Shown in pieces: positions 35,136 to 44,790 of a DNA stretch of 64,000 nucleotides. The notes beneath the pieces are model-generated. The model was not told the DNA's origin. It did not search any database and was given only the letters and a program-made list of their open reading frames with translations. The stretch is from JBFWWP01 sp050246115. Its GTDB lineage: Bacteria; Planctomycetota; UBA8108; UBA1146; JAJFFE01. The position numbers were made by a program, and so were the translations under genes. The stretch covers positions 1 to 64,000 of the forward strand of contig JBFWWP010000021.1 in assembly GCA_050246115.1 (NCBI GenBank). The letters run 5' to 3'. Each line of letters begins with the position of its first letter. The stretch's first letter is position 1.

Positions 35136-36517
35136 ACTCGCTGGTGCTCATCGTGGATGACGAGCGGTACGTCCGGGACTCGCTGTCCGAGGTGCTGCGG
35201 GCCGAGGGCTTCCAGACGCAAACGGCGGGGTCGGCTGAGGAGGCCGTCGAACTGGCGGTCGCGATCGCTCCGTCGGTGGTTCTCACCGACCTTCGGATGC
35301 CCGGCGCGAGCGGCCTCGACCTGCTGCACCGGCTGCGCGAAGTAGGATGTTCGGCGCCGGTCATTCTGATCACAGGGGCCGGCTCGATCGAAGAGGCGGT
35401 CGCGGCCATGAAGGCGGGAGCCTTCGACTTCCTGTTGAAGCCGGTCGCGCCCGAGCAGCTGGTGGTACAGATCTCACGGGCGCTCGACCACGTGAGGCTG
35501 ATCGACGAGGTCAGCTACTTGCGTGAAGCTCGGCGAGTTGGAGTCGCCGGGATGCGATTGGTCGGTAGTTCTGCCGGCATTCGTCGCGTGCGCGCCGCGA
35601 TCGAGAAAGTCGCGCGAACGGAGACCTCGGTCTTGCTCACCGGCGAGAGCGGCACCGGCAAAGAGGTGGCCGCGCACATGATTCATAACGCCAGCTCCCG
35701 CTCGCGGCGAAGCCTCGTTACGGTGAACTGCGCCGCAATCCCGTCGCTGCTATTCGAGTCCGAGTGCTTCGGCCACGTGAAGGGCGCGTTCAGCGGCGCC
35801 ACGGAGAACCGCAAGGGGAAGTTCGAGCAGGCGGAGGGCGGGACCTTGTTTCTCGACGAGGTGGGCACGCTCGCACTGGATGTGCAGGCCAAGTTGTTGC
35901 GTTTCCTGGAGAGCGGCGACTTTCAGCGGCTCGGGGACCCTCGAACGCGCCGCGCCGACGTGCGCGTCGTGTCGGCGACCAATGAGGATCTCGCGCGGCG
36001 GGTGAAAGACGGCGCGTTTCGGGCCGACCTGTTCTTTCGCTTGAGCGTGTTTCCGATCGTGCTTCCGCCGCTGCGGGAGCACGTGAGCGACATCGCTGAG
36101 ATTGCAGCGGAGCTGTTCACGCGCGCCATGCGGCAGCGACTTGGGGGGGACGAGTTGACCGCGCTCAGCGAAGAAGCGCTGCGTGTCCTCGGCGCCTATC
36201 ATTGGCCGGGCAACGTGCGTGAGCTGCGCAACGTACTAGAGCGCGCGGTGATCTCCGGGGGCGGCTGGCCGCCGGATCCGATGCTGCTCGGCGACATTCT
36301 GGAGTCGGGGCTGCGGACTACGACCTCGCAGCCCAGGCCGGCACCGGAGCTCGCTTTGCGGGACCATCTCGCCGTCGTCGAGCGCGAATACATCGTCGCC
36401 GCCCTCGAACGCTGCTCGGAGAAGAAGGAAGCCGCTGAGCTACTCGGCATCGACCCGCGCAATCTCGCGTACTACCTGCGTAAGCACGGCTTGCAGGGCC
36501 ACGGAGGAACGGAATGA
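35132..36517 (+). CDS. Sigma-54-dependent response regulator (NtrC family)
   Basis: A 461-residue cytoplasmic transcription activator. The receiver domain has Asp10-Asp11, phospho-acceptor Asp53 (VVLTDLRMP) and Lys103 (LKP). The AAA+ domain has Walker A GESGTGKE (171-178), the sigma-54 contact loop as GAFSGA (218-223, a known variant of GAFTGA), Walker B GTLFLDEV (237-244) and HWPGNVRELRNVLERAV. The C-terminus is a Fis-type helix-turn-helix (KKEAAELLGIDPRNLAYYLRKH). It is phosphorylated by the kinase encoded just upstream and should activate a sigma-54 promoter not located here. Both ends overlap neighbours by ATGA. Confidence 0.95.
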   Translation: MNSLVLIVDDERYVRDSLSEVLRAEGFQTQTAGSAEEAVELAVAIAPSVVLTDLRMPGASGLDLLHRLREVGCSAPVILITGAGSIEEAVAAMKAGAFDFLLKPVAPEQLVVQISRALDHVRLIDEVSYLREARRVGVAGMRLVGSSAGIRRVRAAIEKVARTETSVLLTGESGTGKEVAAHMIHNASSRSRRSLVTVNCAAIPSLLFESECFGHVKGAFSGATENRKGKFEQAEGGTLFLDEVGTLALDVQAKLLRFLESGDFQRLGDPRTRRADVRVVSATNEDLARRVKDGAFRADLFFRLSVFPIVLPPLREHVSDIAEIAAELFTRAMRQRLGGDELTALSEEALRVLGAYHWPGNVRELRNVLERAVISGGGWPPDPMLLGDILESGLRTTTSQPRPAPELALRDHLAVVEREYIVAALERCSEKKEAAELLGIDPRNLAYYLRKHGLQGHGGTE

Positions 36518-38247
36518 GGTGGAGTGCCCTCGCCGTCTTGCTGCTCGTGGGGTGTAGTGATGAGAACATCGACAAATCGCAGATGGAGGTCGTACGGCGC
36601 GGCGTCGAGCTACGCGCCGCGAGCCTCGCGGCACAGTTCGTCGACGCAACGAACGCGGCCCACGTGAGCTTCGTGCATCGAAATGGGATGACACCTCGCA
36701 AGCTGCTGCCGGAGACTCTCGGGTCCGGGGTTGGGCTGTTCGACTACGATGGTGACGGCATCATCGATATCTGGTTCGTGAACGGCAGGTCGTGGACCCG
36801 CGAGGGGCCGGCCACACCGTCCGCGCTCTACCGCGGTCTTGGCGGCGGGCGTTTCCGGGATGTTTCGAGTGAAGTCGGTCTTACCTTCGAGCGCTACGGG
36901 ATGGGCTGCTGCATGGCCGATGTCGATGCGGACGGCGACGAAGATGTCTTCGTCACGGCTGTCGACGGCAACGTCTTCCTCAGGAACGAAGAGGGCCGTC
37001 GCTTCGTCGACGCGACCTTGGAGGCCGGGCTCGCCAGTCGGACTTGGACCACGGCCGACCTCGGACCCGTGCCCGAGTGGGGCACTGCGGCCGCGTGGTT
37101 CGACGCCGACGGAGACGGGGACCTCGATCTGTTCGTGAGCAACTACTGTCGCTGGACCCCGGAACTCGAGATCTTCACCACCCTCGACGGAGTGGAAAAG
37201 GTGTTCTCGACTCCGGATCGGTACGACGGACTGCCGTGTCGACTGTTTCTCAACGATGGTCACGGTCGTTTCGCCGAAGGACCCGGGCGCGAGGAACTCG
37301 AGCGACATCTGGGGAAAGCCCTTGGCGTCGCGCTGTGGGATTTCGATGACGATGGGCTTCTCGACGTCGTGGTCGCGAACGACACGCGGCCTAACTTCCT
37401 GTTCATGAATCGCGGTGGTGGACATTTCGACGAGGTCGGCTTCCAAGCGGGAATCGCGTACGACACTCACGGGCGCGCTCGCGCCGGCATGGGGGTCGAC
37501 GTCGCCCATCTGCGGTCTGTCGGCGGACCGGTGGTGAGTATCGGAAACTTCGCGCAGGAACCGCTGTCCTTCTTTGCCTGGAGGCAGGAGTCGCGGGGCA
37601 GTCTCCCGGCCTTCCAGGACGTGGCCCGTTCCTGGGGACTCGAGGGCGCGGCGTTCGCTCCGCTCACGTTCGGGTTGTGCTATGCCGACTGCGATCTCGA
37701 CGGCTGGCAAGATCTGGTGGTCGTGAACGGACACATCGAACCCGACATCGCCCGCTATGTTCGGGGCGAATCCTATGCGCAGCCGATCCTTTACTTCGCT
37801 GGTGGCGCGGATGGTTTCGTCGACGTATCGGACCGATCCGGTGCGGCGCTGGCCGAACCGCGCGTGGCGCGAGGGTTGGCGCATGGAGACCTCGATGGCG
37901 ACGGCGATATCGATCTCGTCGTCACCACCAACGGCGGTCCGGCGCTCGTATTGCGCAACGACCTGGCGTCCTCGGTGGGGGGGCGCCATCTACGCATTCG
38001 ACTTCGAGGGGAGCGTGGGAACCCGCGGGCGATTGGCGCGCGCGTGACCCTGGACTGGGCGGGCCATCGCCAGGTCCGGACAGTACGCACGGGCTCTTCC
38101 TACGTCAGTCAGTCGGAGCTCACGCTGACCTTCGGTCTGGGGACCCGGGAAGGAAGCGGGACGGTCTCGGTGCGGTGGCCACGCGCCGGGAGCACTACTC
38201 ACGCGTTCACGCACGAGACCCGGGAACTCACCCTCGAAGCGCCGTAG
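36514..38247 (+). CDS. CRTAC1-type lipoprotein (FG-GAP repeats plus ASPIC/UnbV domain)
   Basis: A 577-residue protein translated from an ATG overlapping the regulator stop. The N-terminus MRWSALAVLLLVGCSDEN is a lipoprotein signal with lipobox LVGC (Cys14); the +2 residue is Ser, consistent with outer-membrane sorting. Metal-loop repeats follow (DYDGDGIIDIWFVNG, DVDADGDEDVFVTAV, DADGDGDLDLFVSNY, DFDDDGLLDVVVAND, DLDGDGDIDLVVTTNG), then the ASPIC/UnbV segment (NPRAIGARVTLDW...SQSELTLTFGLG...VRWPRAG). Its place in the two-component operon suggests it takes part in, or is an output of, the sensing pathway. The last 20 bases overlap the end of the convergent RND gene. Confidence 0.9.
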   Translation: MRWSALAVLLLVGCSDENIDKSQMEVVRRGVELRAASLAAQFVDATNAAHVSFVHRNGMTPRKLLPETLGSGVGLFDYDGDGIIDIWFVNGRSWTREGPATPSALYRGLGGGRFRDVSSEVGLTFERYGMGCCMADVDADGDEDVFVTAVDGNVFLRNEEGRRFVDATLEAGLASRTWTTADLGPVPEWGTAAAWFDADGDGDLDLFVSNYCRWTPELEIFTTLDGVEKVFSTPDRYDGLPCRLFLNDGHGRFAEGPGREELERHLGKALGVALWDFDDDGLLDVVVANDTRPNFLFMNRGGGHFDEVGFQAGIAYDTHGRARAGMGVDVAHLRSVGGPVVSIGNFAQEPLSFFAWRQESRGSLPAFQDVARSWGLEGAAFAPLTFGLCYADCDLDGWQDLVVVNGHIEPDIARYVRGESYAQPILYFAGGADGFVDVSDRSGAALAEPRVARGLAHGDLDGDGDIDLVVTTNGGPALVLRNDLASSVGGRHLRIRLRGERGNPRAIGARVTLDWAGHRQVRTVRTGSSYVSQSELTLTFGLGTREGSGTVSVRWPRAGSTTHAFTHETRELTLEAP

Positions 38248-41200
38248 CGCGGCACGCAGCCGACGCGCCCAGCGAGTGAAGCAGCGAGTACACCACCGGG
38301 ATGAGCACCAGCGTGATCACCGTGGAGCCGGCCAGGCCACCCACTACCGCGCGTGCGAGCGGGGCCTGCGCGTCCGCCCCCTCGCCGATCCCGAGCGCCA
38401 GGGGCAAGAGTCCGAGGATCGTCGTGAGGGTGGTCATCAGAATCGGACGAAGACGCCTGCGCCCGGCCTCAGCGACGGCCTCGGATGTCGGCAGGCGGTC
38501 TTCGACCCGGAGCCGAGTGGCTTGATCGACCAACAGGATTGCGTTGTTCACCACGATGCCGCCCAACATGATGCAGCCGATGAAGGACTGTACGTTGAAC
38601 GTCGTACGGGTCAGGAAGAGCACGACCAGGACCCCCGTCGCCGCTACCGGCACGGAGAACATGACGACCAGCGGATCGCGCAGGGACTCGTACTGACACG
38701 CCATCACCATGTACACCAGGGCAATGGCCAGGAGCAGGCTGACGAGCAACTCGGCGAAGGCCTCCTGCTGCTCTTCCACGTTACCGGCGATCACCAAATC
38801 GTAACCAGCGAGCCGCGGAATGCGCAGCAGCCGCTCGCGCACGTCCGCGGCCACCGAACCGAGGTCGCGTCCCACGACATTGGCGGCGACCGAGGCCATG
38901 CGACGCTGGCTCTTGCGCTCGATCAAGATCGGGCCGCGGCCGCCGGTCGTCGTCACCACGTTGCGCAACGCGATGTCATCCCCGCCAGGGGTCCGGATGG
39001 TCAGGTCGAGGATCTCGTCGAGCGGCAGTCGTTCGGCGTCCTGGAGCTGTACGAGGATCCGGTAGGAGTCGCCACCGACCCGGTACTCGCCGGCGCGGCT
39101 CCCAGCCATGGTGGTTTCGAGGACCCGGATGATGTCGCGCGGTGTCAGGCCCAGATCGGCTGCGCGCTCACGATCGATGTGAATGACCTGCTGAGGAACC
39201 CCAGGCTTTTGGCTGGTCTCGATGTCGGTGATCCCTGGCACTTCCGCGATCGCCTGTGCGACGCGGTTGGCGAGCAGGTCGAGCGTCTCGAGGTCGCTGC
39301 CGAGGATCTCAAGGGTCAAGCCCTCCTCGGTGCCGAGGACGCGCTCGAGGAGGAACTGCCCTTGCGGGGCGCGCGTGCGCACCGTCATCCCCGGAACCGT
39401 GCCGCCGAGCCGGGTTCGGAGGTCACTCGCGATCTCGGTGTTGGATCGTGCTCTTTGGGTCGCGGGGGTGAGGGTTACGCGTACTTCGCCTTGCGACGCG
39501 CTCCCCGGATCGCGCCCCGAAGCGCCCACCGAGACCACCGACGCCAACGCTTCCGGGACCGCTTCGTCCACGATTCGCTCGATGATCCGAGTCTGACGGT
39601 CCACGAGATCGAGCCGTGTTCCGACGTCCATTTCCCCGGTGATGCGAACCTCTCCTTCGTCGCTCGGCGGCATGAACTCGGTCCCGATCCAAGGCACCAA
39701 GAGCAGGGACGATCCAACCAAGCACCCGGCGACGAAGATCGTCCCCAAGCGGTGCCTGAGGACGTAGCGGAGCAAATCCCGATAACTCGTCTCCAGACGG
39801 TGAAACCCGTTGTCAGCGGCGTTCGACAAGCGCGCCCTCCAGCCGGTCCGCGGTTCATCCTGGGTGCGCCGAGTCAGCAGCTTGGACGCGAGCATCGGCA
39901 CCAAGCTCAAGGAGACCAATAGGGAACAGACCAGGGAGAAGACAATGACGTACGCGAGTTCGCGGAAGAGGACGCCCGTGACCCCACGGACGAACACCAA
40001 GGGCAAGAAGATCACCAAAGTCGTGAGCGTGCTCGCGACCAGGGCCGGTCCGACCTCGCGCGCTCCCCGCACCGAGGCTTCGACGGGGCTCTCCTCATAT
40101 TCCTGTCGTCGCCGGAAGATGTTCTCGAGCGCGACGATCGAGCTATCGACCATCATGCCCACGCCGAGGGCGAGCCCGCCGAGCGTCATCAGGTTCAACG
40201 TGAATCCACCGAAGTAGATCAAGGCGAACGTGGCGACGATGCTGATGGGGATCGACAGGGAGATCACCACCGTGCTCCGGATGTTGCGCAGAAAGAAGAG
40301 CAGCACGGCGATCGCGAGCCCACCGCCGTAGAGGACCGACCGCACCACGTTCTGAATCGAGCGCTCGATGAAGTCACCCTGATTGATCACCGCCACGACC
40401 GCGATCTGCGGGAAGTCACGGTTCACGGCTGCGATCTCGTCGAGGATGTTGCGCGCAACTTCCACGGTGTTCGCGTCCGCTTGCTTGCGGATTCCGACCC
40501 GCAGGCCGGGCTTGCCGTTGATGCGGACGATGCGGGTGAGTTTCTCGTACGTGTCCTCGACGGCAGCGACGTGCCCCAGCCGAACCGGTGCCCCATCGCG
40601 AACGGCCACGACGGTGGCGCGAATCTCGTCGAGGTCGCGGAATTCGGCGGGTGCCCGGAGAGATACTTCGTAATGCCCCCGCTCGATGGAGCCGGTGGGG
40701 AGTTCGAGGTTGGCGCTGCGCAACGTGTCGAGCACCAGGTCGACCGGCAGGCCCAGCGCGCGCAGGCGCGCCGGATCGAGCGCGACTCGAACCTCGCGGA
40801 AGAAGCCGCCGAAGAGATCGGCCTGGGCCACCCCAGGGACGCGCGCGAAGCGGTAGCGAACCTGCTTGTCGATGAGCTCGGTCAGCTCGACCGGGTCGAG
40901 ATCGCTCGAGATTCCGATGATCACCACCGGAAAGCTCGCGACATCGAACTTGCTCACCTGCGGGCGCACGACGTCGTCGGGGAGTTCGCTGATCTCGTTG
41001 TCGAGGGCCGCTTGAACGTCCTGTGCCGCCACGTCCAGGTCGGTCCCCGCGCCGAAGGTCACCGTGACGCTGCTATTGCCCTCGGAGGAGGTCGAGGTCA
41101 TTTCCTCGATCCCGGGCACGGTGCCGACGATCTCCTCGACGATCTGCGTGACCAAGCGCTCCATGACTTCGGGGCTCGCGCCTTCGTACTCGGTGCGCAC

Positions 41201-41338
41201 GGTGAGAGTCGGGAGCTCGACTTCCGGCAAGAGGTCCAGGCGGACCCGACTCAGCGAAACGGTCCCCAGCACGACGACCATGAGGGTCACCATCGTGGTG
41301 AAGATCGGACGCCCGACGCTGAGCTCGGGTAGTTTCAT
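38228..41338 (-). CDS. RND-family efflux pump, inner-membrane transporter
   Basis: A 1036-residue transporter, the normal AcrB/HAE1 length. The ATG at 41338 overlaps the adaptor's stop as ATGA; the longer frame upstream is a shadow. Family features are the N-terminal helix SVGRPIFTTMVTLMVVVLG, the porter-domain opening LLPEVELPTLTVRTEYEGAS, the TM4 motif GVGMMVDSSIVALENI, and the second-half repeat MLGGIVVNNAILLVDQATRL. It exports substrates such as drugs, lipids or metabolites from the periplasm using the proton gradient, together with the MFP adaptor encoded upstream. No TolC-like outer channel is in the window. Confidence 0.95.
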   Translation of the reverse strand: MKLPELSVGRPIFTTMVTLMVVVLGTVSLSRVRLDLLPEVELPTLTVRTEYEGASPEVMERLVTQIVEEIVGTVPGIEEMTSTSSEGNSSVTVTFGAGTDLDVAAQDVQAALDNEISELPDDVVRPQVSKFDVASFPVVIIGISSDLDPVELTELIDKQVRYRFARVPGVAQADLFGGFFREVRVALDPARLRALGLPVDLVLDTLRSANLELPTGSIERGHYEVSLRAPAEFRDLDEIRATVVAVRDGAPVRLGHVAAVEDTYEKLTRIVRINGKPGLRVGIRKQADANTVEVARNILDEIAAVNRDFPQIAVVAVINQGDFIERSIQNVVRSVLYGGGLAIAVLLFFLRNIRSTVVISLSIPISIVATFALIYFGGFTLNLMTLGGLALGVGMMVDSSIVALENIFRRRQEYEESPVEASVRGAREVGPALVASTLTTLVIFLPLVFVRGVTGVLFRELAYVIVFSLVCSLLVSLSLVPMLASKLLTRRTQDEPRTGWRARLSNAADNGFHRLETSYRDLLRYVLRHRLGTIFVAGCLVGSSLLLVPWIGTEFMPPSDEGEVRITGEMDVGTRLDLVDRQTRIIERIVDEAVPEALASVVSVGASGRDPGSASQGEVRVTLTPATQRARSNTEIASDLRTRLGGTVPGMTVRTRAPQGQFLLERVLGTEEGLTLEILGSDLETLDLLANRVAQAIAEVPGITDIETSQKPGVPQQVIHIDRERAADLGLTPRDIIRVLETTMAGSRAGEYRVGGDSYRILVQLQDAERLPLDEILDLTIRTPGGDDIALRNVVTTTGGRGPILIERKSQRRMASVAANVVGRDLGSVAADVRERLLRIPRLAGYDLVIAGNVEEQQEAFAELLVSLLLAIALVYMVMACQYESLRDPLVVMFSVPVAATGVLVVLFLTRTTFNVQSFIGCIMLGGIVVNNAILLVDQATRLRVEDRLPTSEAVAEAGRRRLRPILMTTLTTILGLLPLALGIGEGADAQAPLARAVVGGLAGSTVITLVLIPVVYSLLHSLGASAACRATALRG

Positions 41339-42660
41339 GGGGTCGTCGCTCGCGCGCGATCGGGGGTGAGGGTGTGCGGTAGGGGGTCGCCGGCAATGAG
41401 GATCGACGACCCGTCCTGCAAGAGTTGGTGACCGAGAGTGACGACCCGCATGCCCTCGAGTCCGTCCTCCAGGATTTGGGTGCGACCGAGGCTCTCGATC
41501 CCGACGTGCACAGGACGGAACGAAACGGTAGTGCCGCTCGCTTGAACGACGAAGACCCCAGAACGTCCGCCGAAGGTCGTCAACGCCTCGGACGGGATCA
41601 CCCAAGCGTCGACGGCGCGATCGAGGACGACGGACGCGCGCACGTACATCCCGGGTCGCAGGCGGTGATCGGAGTTGGCAACGGCGAGTTCCACGCGGGC
41701 CTGACGCGAAGACTCGCGAAAGACCGGGGCGATCCGCTGCACGCGCGCAGCGAACCCGACCCCCGGGAACGCGTCGGTCGTGATCGTGGCATTCTGCGCC
41801 ACCGCGAGGAGGGCGTAGTCCCTCTCGGTCACGGAGATGACCCCAGTGAGCGGATCGAGGTCGACCACCGTCAGGAGAGGTGCGTTGGCCGTAACGGTGT
41901 CCCCGACATCGACATGGCGCTCCGCGACCGCGCGTTCTCCTTCGTCGCCGTTCCAGACTGCGGTCACCGTCGTGTACCGGAGGCGGATGCGCGCGGCCTC
42001 GAGCATGGCCTCGGCGCGAGTGATCTCGGCGGCCGCAACCTCGACGCCAGCTTGCCGCGCCAGGAGCTCGGCCTCGGCGGAGTCGCGTTCCGCTTGCGAG
42101 GCGAGCCCGCGCTCTCCCAACTCGCGGATGCGAGTCGTCGCTCGGTCCGCGACGACGAGTGCGCTCGCGGCCTGCACGCGGCCCGCGGTGGCCACCGCGA
42201 GATTTGCCTCCGCCTGCGCCACGGCCTGTCGAAACTCCTCGCCGTCGAGTTCCGCCACCACCTGACCGTTGCGAATGGGATCGGCCAGGTCCACGAGCAG
42301 CCGATTGACCCGACCACCGACACGCGCGGCGACGACGAACTCCTCGGAGGCGTCCAAGGTCCCGCTGAAGTCGCGCCGGAGTTCGAGGGTGTCGCGCTGC
42401 ACCATCGCGACCTCGACCGGTATCGGCGCGCTGTCGCCGGCGCGCGGGCCGCCCACGGACCTCTCTTCCTCGAGGCGCTGGACGATCGCCCAAGCCAGGG
42501 CTACTCCAGCCACCGCGACCAATGTCAGTGTGAACGCCCGGGCGCCCGATGTCTTCAATCTGCCTCGATTCGGCGTGCTGCGGCGCCGAGGCGCCCTGGT
42601 ATCGGAGCGAGACTCCCGAGGCATTGCCTTGGCCGGCTCGATCTGGCTCGCCCGCTGCAT
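41335..42660 (-). CDS. RND efflux periplasmic adaptor (MFP/HlyD family)
   Basis: A 441-residue adaptor. A basic N-region is followed by one membrane helix (FTLTLVAVAGVALAWAIV, ~43-60). A lipoyl/barrel-sandwich half-motif (FVVAARVGGRVNRLLVDLAD) comes next, then a long alpha-hairpin (QAEANLAVATAGRVQAASAL to AAEITRAEAMLEAARIRL), the second half-motif and a beta barrel (RQARVELAVANSDHRLRPGM). It bridges the RND pump to an outer-membrane channel. The ATG at 42660 has a weak Shine-Dalgarno; the ATG at 42624 with AAGG upstream is a possible alternative. Confidence 0.9.
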   Translation of the reverse strand: MQRASQIEPAKAMPRESRSDTRAPRRRSTPNRGRLKTSGARAFTLTLVAVAGVALAWAIVQRLEEERSVGGPRAGDSAPIPVEVAMVQRDTLELRRDFSGTLDASEEFVVAARVGGRVNRLLVDLADPIRNGQVVAELDGEEFRQAVAQAEANLAVATAGRVQAASALVVADRATTRIRELGERGLASQAERDSAEAELLARQAGVEVAAAEITRAEAMLEAARIRLRYTTVTAVWNGDEGERAVAERHVDVGDTVTANAPLLTVVDLDPLTGVISVTERDYALLAVAQNATITTDAFPGVGFAARVQRIAPVFRESSRQARVELAVANSDHRLRPGMYVRASVVLDRAVDAWVIPSEALTTFGGRSGVFVVQASGTTVSFRPVHVGIESLGRTQILEDGLEGMRVVTLGHQLLQDGSSILIAGDPLPHTLTPDRARATTP

Positions 42661-43074
42661 GGATTCTGTCCGGCCTCACAGGCCCGCGCTAGCCGCAAAT
42701 CGATGCCCGCGGAGGCACGAACTCTGAGTTTGGCGTTGGCCGACCGCGAGGAGCGTTGCTCGCACGTCGAAGGGAGGCTGCCGCGACAGCACTTGGCCCA
42801 GCAACTCCCATTGGGGGCGCCAAACCGCGCTTGATTGGTGGGACCGACTCGCTGCCAGACCCAAATCAAGCGCATTCACGAACCCGCCAATGGGCGCCTT
42901 GCGCCACGAGCCGACGGGAGCGCTTTCGGGTGCAGGGTCGCGGCTTCGCCGCGGCCGCGACGGGGCCTTCTGAAAGTCCCCTTCGAGAGAGTCTGAGGCC
43001 CGAAGCAAGCGCATGCCGCGCTTGCTTCGGGCCTAGACAAAGGCCGTAGAGGAAGCTAGAAGACCCGGACCCGT
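42661..43074. other. Intergenic region with inverted repeats
   Basis: About 410 bases between the efflux operon and tRNA-Arg. It holds copy B of the second repeat family (42932-43033). Left of that is another imperfect palindrome in which CGCTTGATTGG near 42828 opposes CCAAATCAAGCG near 42861 and CCCATTGG near 42807 opposes CCAATGGG near 42887. No gene is convincing. Confidence 0.6.
42932..43033 (-). repeat. Second dispersed repeat family, copy B
   Basis: Read on the minus strand it begins with a perfect 16-bp stem, GGCCCGAAGCAAGCGC (43033 down to 43018) with its complement at 43012-42997 and a five-base loop. A segment CGAAGGGGACTTTCAGAAGG and then CCCCGTCGCGGCCGCG follow. Order and sequence match copy A at 23305-23401. 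Confidence 0.7.
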
Positions 43075-43148
<74 letters not shown>

Positions 43149-43366
43149 GTCGTTCACCTCGTCACCCCCTGGGACGCGTGCGCCGAACCGAAGTGAGGGG
43201 TGGGGGGCCCCGTCTCGCTAGCTCCGCCGACCGCCAACCGTACCGAGCCGCCCTCGCGACGGGTCCGAGGAGGCCGACGACCCAGGGCCCCACGAGCGTC
43301 TTCCCGGTGTAGCTTCGAGCCGCCACCGTCTGCCAACGGCGGGTTGGCCGTCCGAAGTGCCGCGCA

Positions 43367-43966
43367 TCACGACGACCCATGTGCGCCGGGAACCCGCCGA
43401 GCGACCGAGTCGAGGCATACACGAAGCATCGTTCGCGCGCGACTCAACCGGGACCGTACGGTTCCTACGGGAACGCCAAGAGCCGTCGCGATGTCATCGT
43501 AGCTCTTCTTCTGGCACATGCGAAGCCACAGAACTTGCTGACAATCATCCGGGAGGCTGCCGATCAGCGTCTCGAGTCCCCGATGCACTTCCTGCGCCTC
43601 GGCATCCGAAAGGTCCGCTCGGGGGCCGAGGGTTCGTGGATGGAGGAGACAAGCGTGCTTCTCGCGATCCTCTCTGCGCCTCTCGCCTCGGCGAATGTGT
43701 AGGCTCGATAGGCGGGCTCGATGGAGCAACGCCGCACGTGGTTCCGGGGGTAGCCCTGCCCCAGTCCAGGCGCGAAACAGAGTGTCTTGCACGGCATCCC
43801 AAGCCAAGTCCGGAGACTTGAGGATTCGGCGGGCTACCTCGAACATCGATTGGACGTGGGGCTCGACGAGTTGCTCGAACTTCCCGATGTCCTCGGGATT
43901 GTGATCCGCGGCCGAGTTCTGCCGCTGCACCGGGGACAGATCATCGGATTCAGGCGAGGAGTTCAT
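43367..43966 (-). CDS. ECF-type RNA polymerase sigma factor
   Basis: A 199-residue sigma factor. Region 2 is MFEVARRILKSPDLAWDAVQ followed by DTLFRAW, and region 4 is LPDDCQQVLWLRMCQKKSYD with DIATALGVPVGTVRSRLSRA, a typical ECF helix-turn-helix. The ATG at 43966 is preferred because AAGGTGGAG precedes it; an upstream ATG at 43987 lacks any site. No obvious anti-sigma gene is adjacent; the small membrane protein encoded upstream on the same strand is a possible partner but shows no anti-sigma signature. Confidence 0.9.
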   Translation of the reverse strand: MNSSPESDDLSPVQRQNSAADHNPEDIGKFEQLVEPHVQSMFEVARRILKSPDLAWDAVQDTLFRAWTGAGLPPEPRAALLHRARLSSLHIRRGERRREDREKHACLLHPRTLGPRADLSDAEAQEVHRGLETLIGSLPDDCQQVLWLRMCQKKSYDDIATALGVPVGTVRSRLSRARTMLRVCLDSVARRVPGAHGSS

Positions 43967-44328
43967 GTCTCCACCTTCAAGTGTCATTCAGTCGACATGC
44001 TTCTGGGTCGAAGCGCCAACGATCGATTCCGCTGAGCCAGAGCGAATCGTCAGCGCTTGGTCCTAGATCAACGCGTACCGCGCTGGATCCGGGACCGGAC
44101 TCTTTCCGAGGGGGCTTTCGCAACGCCCGTCGTGGCTGCGGCCGAGCCGCCACCACTCCACCCCGCAGGTGGATGAGTCGATTTCCAAACGCACGCGTCC
44201 GCGCTGCGCGCTTCTCACGCAACGGGGTTCGTCTTGAACTTCCATGCACGCTGGGACCGGCGCGCTGCCCCGAAGGCAACGACGATCCAGAAGCGGGTGA
44301 AGCCGAACCCAACGCGAACGAAGCGCGT
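43967..44328. other. Intergenic region with a partial second-family repeat
   Basis: About 360 bases upstream of the ECF sigma gene, so its promoter should lie here. The segment 44103-44151 (CCGAGGGGGCTTTCGCAACG and a following GTCGTGGCTGCG) matches the second half of repeat copy A at about 80 percent by eye. No gene is seen. Confidence 0.5.
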
Positions 44329-44790
44329 CTAGAGAATGGAGACGATCGAAGGGGGAGATGTCTTGGGAGCGAGGAGGATGAGGTACGAACTCGTTGCACT
44401 GATTCGGGGGGTGAGCGACTTGCAAGTGTTGGGGAGGTTTCGTCCGACCATCGAACATGGGTCGAAGACGGTAAGGTCGAACGGCTTGGCCTGGCCGATC
44501 AGTAGACAAGGCTTGGCTGCCGCCTCGCCGGCCCCCGCGCGATAGCCGGAACTCTCGCGATTGGATGACTTCCCCAAGGAGGCATGGCTATGCGAGGGGT
44601 CGCGATCGTGATCGCAAAGTACCTCGACGCGTCCGGACTGACAGAGCAGTCGGTGGGGCACCAGGGCCACGTGTCCGACGGCCACGAGTTGCGTGGCGAC
44701 GAACAAGACTGCGACGAAGAGCGGCCTTGCTCGCCAGTTTCGTAGACGTCGGCCGCGTGCAACTCGTCGAGGGGTAACCCATGTGGTCAT
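44329..44790 (-). CDS. Small exported or membrane protein with His/Cys motif
   Basis: A 153-residue frame from ATG 44790; the Shine-Dalgarno is weak. The N-terminus is basic and followed by the hydrophobic segment RPLFVAVLFVATQLVAVGHV, then a potential metal-binding stretch CDHDRDPSHSHA with further Cys on both sides. A second hydrophobic patch (ATSSYLILLAPK) is near the end. The layout is reminiscent of short DUF2946-like proteins, but I cannot confirm a family. Composition is protein-like, unlike neighbouring frames. Confidence 0.5.
   Translation of the reverse strand: MTTWVTPRRVARGRRLRNWRARPLFVAVLFVATQLVAVGHVALVPHRLLCQSGRVEVLCDHDRDPSHSHASLGKSSNRESSGYRAGAGEAAAKPCLLIGQAKPFDLTVFDPCSMVGRNLPNTCKSLTPRISATSSYLILLAPKTSPPSIVSIL

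Noticed and set aside
38228..42679. 1483-residue reading of the RND transporter gene
   Set aside because: The extra ~447 N-terminal residues are the wrong-frame shadow of the adaptor gene; the canonical start at 41338 gives the normal 1036-residue length and an ATGA overlap.
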